Source of the DNA: Candidozyma auris
Lineage: Eukaryota; Ascomycota; Pichiomycetes; Serinales; Metschnikowiaceae
Direction of reading: 5' to 3'
Assembly: GCF_003013715.1 (NCBI RefSeq)
Contig: NC_072812.1
Coordinates: forward strand, 2,976,001 to 3,040,000
DNA: 64,000 bases
The notes beneath the pieces are model-generated. The model saw nothing but the letters and a program-made list of their open reading frames with translations, searched no databases and was not told the DNA's origin. Of the stretch, positions 59,312-64,000 are shown piece by piece (the stretch's first letter is position 1; each line of letters opens with the position of its first letter). Both the position numbers and the translations under genes were made by a program.

Positions 59312-60207
59312 TTAGTCGCTACTATCATCGCTCGAGGAGTCGTCGTCATCTTCCTCGTCTTTATCGTAGGTAGGCACCTCATCAGCAGCGGCCTCTGGAA
59401 TCTCAGTCACCTGAGGTGGTTCTATGGAATCTTCATCAAATCTGACGTGAGTAGCGGGAGCAGATGCCGCTGATGTGGATGATTTTCTTCTCTCAACTGG
59501 TTGAGCATCAAGCTCACTTTCTGGAGAGACTAGCGTACCCTCCAAAGAGACCATCTTGCCTGATGTGTGGACAGTCTTGACAGTGAATTTGATCTTGCCT
59601 TCAATCTTGGTGCCATTCTCATCGGTCCAGTACCCGTATGATCTGAACTTGGAGTTACCAGAATCGCCTTGTTCCTCACCATACTCATCAGCTTGACTGG
59701 GCACAAACTCCCAGTTTTGCGGAATGCTCTTCAGCTTGAGCGATGCATTAAAAGTGTCGTGCACAAGCAACCCGATGTGGGATTGAGTTTGCATGTAAAT
59801 GTAACCTTCTAAAACATCACCTGGTTGCGGTTGCCATATGAGAAGGTCAACTGTAGCCCAGAGAAATGTGAATGGAGTAGAGTCATTGACTTTAGCCAAC
59901 TTAGCTTGGCCATCCTTGACAGAACTTTCTCTGTCTTGAGAAAGCGTTATGTTGAAGTAGGATAGCACCACCCCTTTTGCCTGAGGATTGTACTTCATGA
60001 CCAACGGTTCCAAGTGCTGGGCCTTGACACCATTAATAGCGTTTCCCATGTGGCATGGAGCCAAGGAAACATAAAGCTTTGTGCGAACTACTTTAAAACA
60101 TTCAGAGATGCCATCTTCATTAACTGAGTTTGTGGTTTTTGCAAGGGCCCTCTTTTTCTCGCTGGTTCAGCAACGCCAGATGCCGCATCAATGACTTCAG
60201 CTGGCAT
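59312..60207 (-). CDS. RPA43: RNA polymerase I subunit Rpa43, apparent frameshift near the start
   Basis: The main frame encodes LYVSLAPCHMGNAINGVK, VLEGYIYMQTQSHIGLLVHD and GKIKFTVKTVHTSGK with an acidic Ser/Asp tail: clear Rpa43, the stalk subunit that pairs with Rpa14 and binds Rrn3. Conserved coding continues upstream of 60064 (NEDGISECFKVVRTK), but a stop at about 60166 comes before any ATG. The only sensible ATG, at 60207, reads MPAEVIDAASGVAEPARK in another frame. One extra nucleotide, for example in the A5 run at 60153-60157, would join the two parts into about 298 residues. No intron with a proper donor fits. Causes could be a sequencing error, a real mutation, recoding, or use of the internal ATG at 60049. 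Confidence 0.8.
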
Positions 60208-60346
60208 GACGGCAGTTCTTGGGTGAAAGGTATTTGGAAGGGCAAACGTGGGATCTAGGCAGCGAATCTAAAACGCAGTTTTCCACTTTTTGATGATGAG
60301 CACTATCCTCATCTTCGCACTGCACAAAGAAAGTACGCTTCTCGGG

Positions 60347-60360
60347 TGGCTGCGAAAATT
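60347..60360 (-). promoter_or_regulatory. TTYGCAGCCA motif, RPA43 promoter
   Basis: AATTTTCGCAGCCA on the minus strand, about 140 bp upstream of the probable RPA43 start at 60207 and in the same orientation as the gene. Confidence 0.4.
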
Positions 60361-60371
60361 GATACTATGGG

Positions 60372-62855
60372 CTATCTTGGGCTAGCCTGCTGTTGCTTTA
60401 AAAGAAAACTTTCTTCCTTCTTTAACATGCTGTCCTTGCTCTTGAGCAGGGAATGGCGACTGGACATGAGCGGCTGCTTGAATATTGCAAAATTCTTCAT
60501 GAGTTTACGAGAATAGCGGGTGGGTGCATCTTCCTCAGGAGAGTACTCAGGGACTCCTGTAAAACGAACTTTCTTAATAACAACTCCGCCCTCAGCGCTC
60601 GACGCCGAGTCCCTTGTAGGGGTATTAGAGAGTACCGTGTTAGGAGTAGAGGTGGTAGACTCGGCACTTTCCCGAGGCTTCACTTCAAGCATAGCAGAGT
60701 CTTTGATGACCATGCTATTCCTCTGTGTATTCTGTTTGGTGACTTGCGCTCTTGTTGGGGCCCCATCATCACGAGGGGCACTATCATTGGCAAGTGGCGG
60801 GCTTTTAGTTGTTTCAGCTGGCCTGTAAATCTTCGTAGCGCTTGGATTGTTCGGATCAAAGACGACACTACTAAGCGATTCCCTTTGTTGTGAGTGAATA
60901 AGACCGTTCTTGCTTGCCTCCTTAAGATGAAGCGCAAACTTCTGTTGAGCTGTTAACTTTTGAACAGCAGACTCTGGCTCTGATGATTCTTCAAGTGTCG
61001 TCAATTTCACCGTTTTTGATGCAAGCGGTGAAGTGACATTAGGAGCATTGCTCTGTCGAGAGAAGTTTGCTGCCCTGCGAATGCTTCCGGTAGGTGATCG
61101 AAGGCTGGTCTTGGATTCCTTGCTCACGTCCGCTTGATTATGATTCGTAGCCAATGCTGCCGCTGCCGCGTTGAAAGATATTGGCAGAGAGTTCGATCTC
61201 CTTCTACCAGAAGCTGTGGTGTTCACCGCAGCATTTTTGTCGACCGTGTCACCGGAGCCTTGCGTAGCACAGTCCACCGAATTGATAGACGCTGTCTCAA
61301 ATAATTGGCTCGAGGGTCTCTTCCCAACAGTACCATTAAAAGCTCTAACGTTCGGTATGTTAGCACTGTTTAGAGACGATGCTCTAGTGGCACTGTGTGC
61401 TGGTCTTAGTACCGGGCTAGAAGTTTTGGTACGTAAGTTCTTCAATGGCAGTGCAGGCCGAGGAGGTTGAGACTTTGACAGCTCAGGCTTGGCAGACTCT
61501 TGCCTTTCCGCTTGGGCCATTAAGTTTTTCATACGTTCCGTAGCCTTTTGCTTCGGTGGAGGCGAAACTGCTGCCAGATTTGCTCTTTCCTTTTGCAAAG
61601 CAAGGTCCTTGAGGTTTTTCTCGTTCTGTTTTCTCAACAACTCCAATTTCTCCCTCTCAAGATAATCATTTATTAATGAAAGGTTCTTTTTGGGTAGCCC
61701 GTAAGCAACCCTGAAATTGAGTTCGCATGCTAGCCACGATTTTCCCAAGCTGTCAAGTGCTTTTGCAAGATTTTCAACCAACGTGAAGCTCTGGCCGATA
61801 AAACCAAAAAACTCAATAATTAGCTTGACTGTTATTTCTACCCTTGTACTTAGACGAATAAATCTCGTTATAGTTGCAACTAGCACACCATTCTTCTTAG
61901 CCGTTGTGAATAGCTCATCTACGCTTTTCAAGATTTGGGTCTTAAATGCGTTCACGTTAGGCATGTGTGAAAGGAACTTGGGGTCATGCAAGTGCTGATA
62001 ATTGGAAAGGTAAATTTGACGACCAAACCGACGAACAATTGAGTACAAATCATTGAGTCGAAGGGCCCACACTAACACTCTATGAAGTGCGTACCCAGAC
62101 TGTGGCATGGCTCTAAGAAGAGCCTCTTGATTTTGTTTGGACGCCGCTTTTAGCTCTTTAAACTTATTCTGTGGCACTTTATGACTCTTTATGATCAGCA
62201 GAATCAGCTTTGTGAGAACAAACAAGACGTGAAGGTCCATATCTATGAGCAGAGCCTCCATACCATCTGAGCTCTCGCTGTATTCTTTATCTAAAGGAAA
62301 ATTAAAAGCAGGTATAGGCATCTCCGCTAATTGAAGAGAGATGTCGATATCAACAGCAGGATTCATCATCGACGCTATCAACTTGTCAAGGTCGTCACAG
62401 AAGTTTTCATTGCCTATCTCTCCTTCAGCATTTGTCAACCGTTTCCGATAACCCTCCAAGCAATTCTCAGCGGTATAACGCAAGCTTTTCAACGCTTGTA
62501 TTGTTGAGTCAGGCAGTGGCATCTCTGATAATGGCGTCACCTCCACGTCCTTGAAGTCGTAAGGCACATGGGTCACAGTGGGTGATATAGCTATGGCGGT
62601 GGTTTTCACCGGCTTGAAGTTCTCTAGCGCCGCGAGCCTCGGCCCAAACTTCTGCTCATTAATTGCAAAGAGCGTGCTGGACAAGTGCACGATGTAGTGA
62701 ACTAAGACAACATGCTCAATCTCTCCACTGGACGTTTCCACACGGTTAAGAAGCTCACTTATGGCCTGAACAAGTCTTTGGAGTTTGTAGATTGCATACT
62801 TGTACTGAATGGTCCTAGCATCTAGGGAGCCAAAGTACAACGGCTGAAACTTCAT
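60372..62855 (-). CDS. Large protein with RVxF (PP1-docking) motif, possibly Gip4-like
   Basis: The 827-residue protein is not firmly recognised. Residues 1-400 are mostly helical and globular, starting MKFQPLYFGSLDARTIQYKY, with hydrophobic helices but no clear membrane segments. Residues 400-445 are a charged coiled coil (DYLEREKLELLRKQNEKN). The rest is disordered, rich in Ser, Thr, Pro and Lys. Near 765 is VIKKVRFTGVPEYSPEED: KKVRF is a perfect RVxF docking site for the catalytic subunit of protein phosphatase 1, and the KVRFTGVP context resembles the fungal Glc7-interacting protein Gip4. I therefore suggest a PP1 regulatory subunit of about Gip4 size. Polarity or Golgi scaffolds are alternatives. 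The start codon fits the length of the conserved N terminus as far as I can see. Confidence 0.7.
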   Translation of the reverse strand: MKFQPLYFGSLDARTIQYKYAIYKLQRLVQAISELLNRVETSSGEIEHVVLVHYIVHLSSTLFAINEQKFGPRLAALENFKPVKTTAIAISPTVTHVPYDFKDVEVTPLSEMPLPDSTIQALKSLRYTAENCLEGYRKRLTNAEGEIGNENFCDDLDKLIASMMNPAVDIDISLQLAEMPIPAFNFPLDKEYSESSDGMEALLIDMDLHVLFVLTKLILLIIKSHKVPQNKFKELKAASKQNQEALLRAMPQSGYALHRVLVWALRLNDLYSIVRRFGRQIYLSNYQHLHDPKFLSHMPNVNAFKTQILKSVDELFTTAKKNGVLVATITRFIRLSTRVEITVKLIIEFFGFIGQSFTLVENLAKALDSLGKSWLACELNFRVAYGLPKKNLSLINDYLEREKLELLRKQNEKNLKDLALQKERANLAAVSPPPKQKATERMKNLMAQAERQESAKPELSKSQPPRPALPLKNLRTKTSSPVLRPAHSATRASSLNSANIPNVRAFNGTVGKRPSSQLFETASINSVDCATQGSGDTVDKNAAVNTTASGRRRSNSLPISFNAAAAALATNHNQADVSKESKTSLRSPTGSIRRAANFSRQSNAPNVTSPLASKTVKLTTLEESSEPESAVQKLTAQQKFALHLKEASKNGLIHSQQRESLSSVVFDPNNPSATKIYRPAETTKSPPLANDSAPRDDGAPTRAQVTKQNTQRNSMVIKDSAMLEVKPRESAESTTSTPNTVLSNTPTRDSASSAEGGVVIKKVRFTGVPEYSPEEDAPTRYSRKLMKNFAIFKQPLMSSRHSLLKSKDSMLKKEESFLLKQQQASPR

Positions 62856-63697
62856 AGATAGTAGCGGGCGACGATACTTGGCTGGGTCAGGTCAAAGGTG
62901 TTGCTTGTTTGGTGCCTGGAATGAAATGTGACTTAATTTCGCACCCAGGTAGGATTTGCCAAAGGACGTGTAGTTTGAAATACTGAGGGATTTGAAGAGT
63001 GTTCTGAAGGTTTGAAATGTAGTAATGTCGTTATACTGATATCGGATTCGTCTTATCTACTGTTGAATGATACTTTTGCCGTGGCTGGGGCAGCAAAGTC
63101 GTACACGTGATCGCGCACGTGAAACTTAATTGAAGATAATAATCAGCTTTTTAAGAGAAACGTATGCTTCATAAAATGAAAATCTTGCTTCCGCTGTGTA
63201 AGCTGTCATTTGGTGTTGAGTTGGCGGTGATGAGTCGATGTGATCATTTTGTGGCGCAAAAGTCAAGAAGAATGCATGTGCTGGTAGACAGACAGTATGG
63301 TCCCCATGCGAAGAAAGTAGACGTGATCATAATCAACGACTAAGCGTCAAGGAGATGTGCTTAAAATCCTTTTTCAAGCGTACCTTCAACATGTAAGGGT
63401 AAATATCGTTCAAAAAAAAAGGTGGGATATTGATCGATCTCCTTGGCGATCCAACTACTATCGCAGCACAGCACGATGGCAGATTTATGAGGTATTCGAA
63501 TACAGCACAACACACCAAAAAAAGAACTCGAGCCCTCCTTTTAGGCTCTACTTTTAGAAGCTTCCAAGCAGAAGCCCTATTGTTTCAAAATATCCTCTTT
63601 TGCCTGGCTAAAATTCATATACGCCAATGATCTCACGTGACCGCATTCGGTGTAAACAAACCATCATTCCTGATCAAATGACTTACTTCCAGCTACA
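62856..63697. other. Divergent intergenic region, Gip4-like / MTW1
   Basis: This 842-bp divergent promoter contains three CACGTG boxes: 63104-63109, 63116-63121 and TCACGTGA at 63633-63640. No gene is seen. Confidence 0.45.
63633..63640 (+). promoter_or_regulatory. E-box TCACGTGA upstream of MTW1
   Basis: A perfect palindromic Cbf1-type site 58 bp before the MTW1 start codon; two more CACGTG boxes lie about 0.5 kb further upstream. Confidence 0.45.
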
Positions 63698-64000
63698 ATG
63701 GATCCCCAGCAGCGTCTACTCACAGAGCACTTGGGGTTTGCTCCCTTGACATTAATAGACGAAGTTATCAATTCTGTCAATCACATCATTTATAATTGTT
63801 TAGATGGCTTGGACAGGTTCCTCGTAAGCAAAAGAGAGAGCCAGATCCAGGAACTACGTAACAAGTCGACGGATAACTCTGACATAATGTTGGATGACGA
63901 AGAACCCACAAATCCGGAGTTCAGAAGACGTGTTTTTCCGCTCGAAGATATCAAGAAGGGCACCGCTGAATTGGAGACACTACTAGTATCGCACGTTGAT
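63698..64000 (+). CDS. MTW1: Kinetochore MIND/Mis12 complex subunit Mtw1, 5' part
   Basis: An ATG at 63698 opens a frame of 101 codons that runs off the right edge of the window. The product starts MDPQQRLLTEHLGFAPLTLI and continues DEVINSVNHIIYNCLDGL and DRFLVSK; this matches the conserved N-terminal head of Mtw1/Mis12, including LTEHLGxxPxxLxDxxIN. Later, DIKKGTAELETLLVSHVD matches the family's GxxKLExLLxxxVD segment. An insertion of charged residues (about 57-75) separates the two, longer than in Saccharomyces. Mtw1 is essential and, with Dsn1, Nsl1 and Nnf1, links centromeric CENP-C/Mif2 to the Ndc80 complex. Confidence 0.92.
   Translation, partial: MDPQQRLLTEHLGFAPLTLIDEVINSVNHIIYNCLDGLDRFLVSKRESQIQELRNKSTDNSDIMLDDEEPTNPEFRRRVFPLEDIKKGTAELETLLVSHVD

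Overview
This is a gene-dense chromosomal segment of a budding yeast (Saccharomycotina): mostly single-exon genes, short GTATGT...TACTAAC...AG introns near 5' ends, one Pol III tRNA gene, and clear orthologues of Saccharomyces and Candida proteins. Several in-frame CTG codons fall at positions that are conserved as Ser or Thr, not Leu, in IDP2, SEN2 and a class III aminotransferase. This points to the CUG-Ser clade (Debaryomycetaceae/Metschnikowiaceae); the moderate GC content would fit a Metschnikowiaceae member, but I cannot name the species. Translations below use Leu for CTG and should be re-read as Ser. I saw no transposon, LTR, plasmid, virus or CRISPR array.

Layout. 0-10 kb: a cut-off gene at the left edge, cytosolic NADP isocitrate dehydrogenase IDP2, the karyogamy regulator KAR4, a ClC chloride/proton transporter, and a spliced MICOS subunit MIC10, all on the minus strand. 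10-20 kb: the PAK kinase STE20, the endocytic PP1-targeting protein SCD5, a DUF2040/NSRP1-like splicing factor and a stomatin-like protein. 20-32 kb: a spliced Zn2Cys6 regulator divergent from a ketopantoate-reductase-family gene, a class III aminotransferase behind a 19-bp tandem repeat, tRNA-His(GTG), SEN2, BUR6 and a YDR109C-type FGGY kinase. 32-46 kb: a sulfate permease with a textbook sulfur-regulon promoter, eIF4A (TIF1), glycogenin, spliced RPS21, TRM2, a sphingoid-base-phosphate phosphatase (LCB3) and RHO4. 46.5-50.3 kb: a 3.8-kb gene-free interval. 50-64 kb: the wall protein TOS1, an MPA43-like FGGY kinase, a maltose-activator-like Zn2Cys6 regulator, spliced VMA4, an MRS2/LPE10 magnesium channel, RPA43 with an apparent frameshift near its start, a possible PP1 regulator (GIP4-like), and the first 101 codons of the kinetochore gene MTW1.

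Genes are independent units, not operons. KAR4 and STE20 act in pheromone signalling; STE20, SCD5 and RHO4 act on actin and polarity; RPS21, TIF1, TRM2 and RPA43 belong to ribosome production and translation, and some carry the expected elements (Tbf1-like palindrome, PAC box).

The least explained signal is an intergenic word, TTYGCAGCCA, found about twelve times between genes across the window and beyond chance expectation. It may be the site of an abundant regulatory factor of this lineage.
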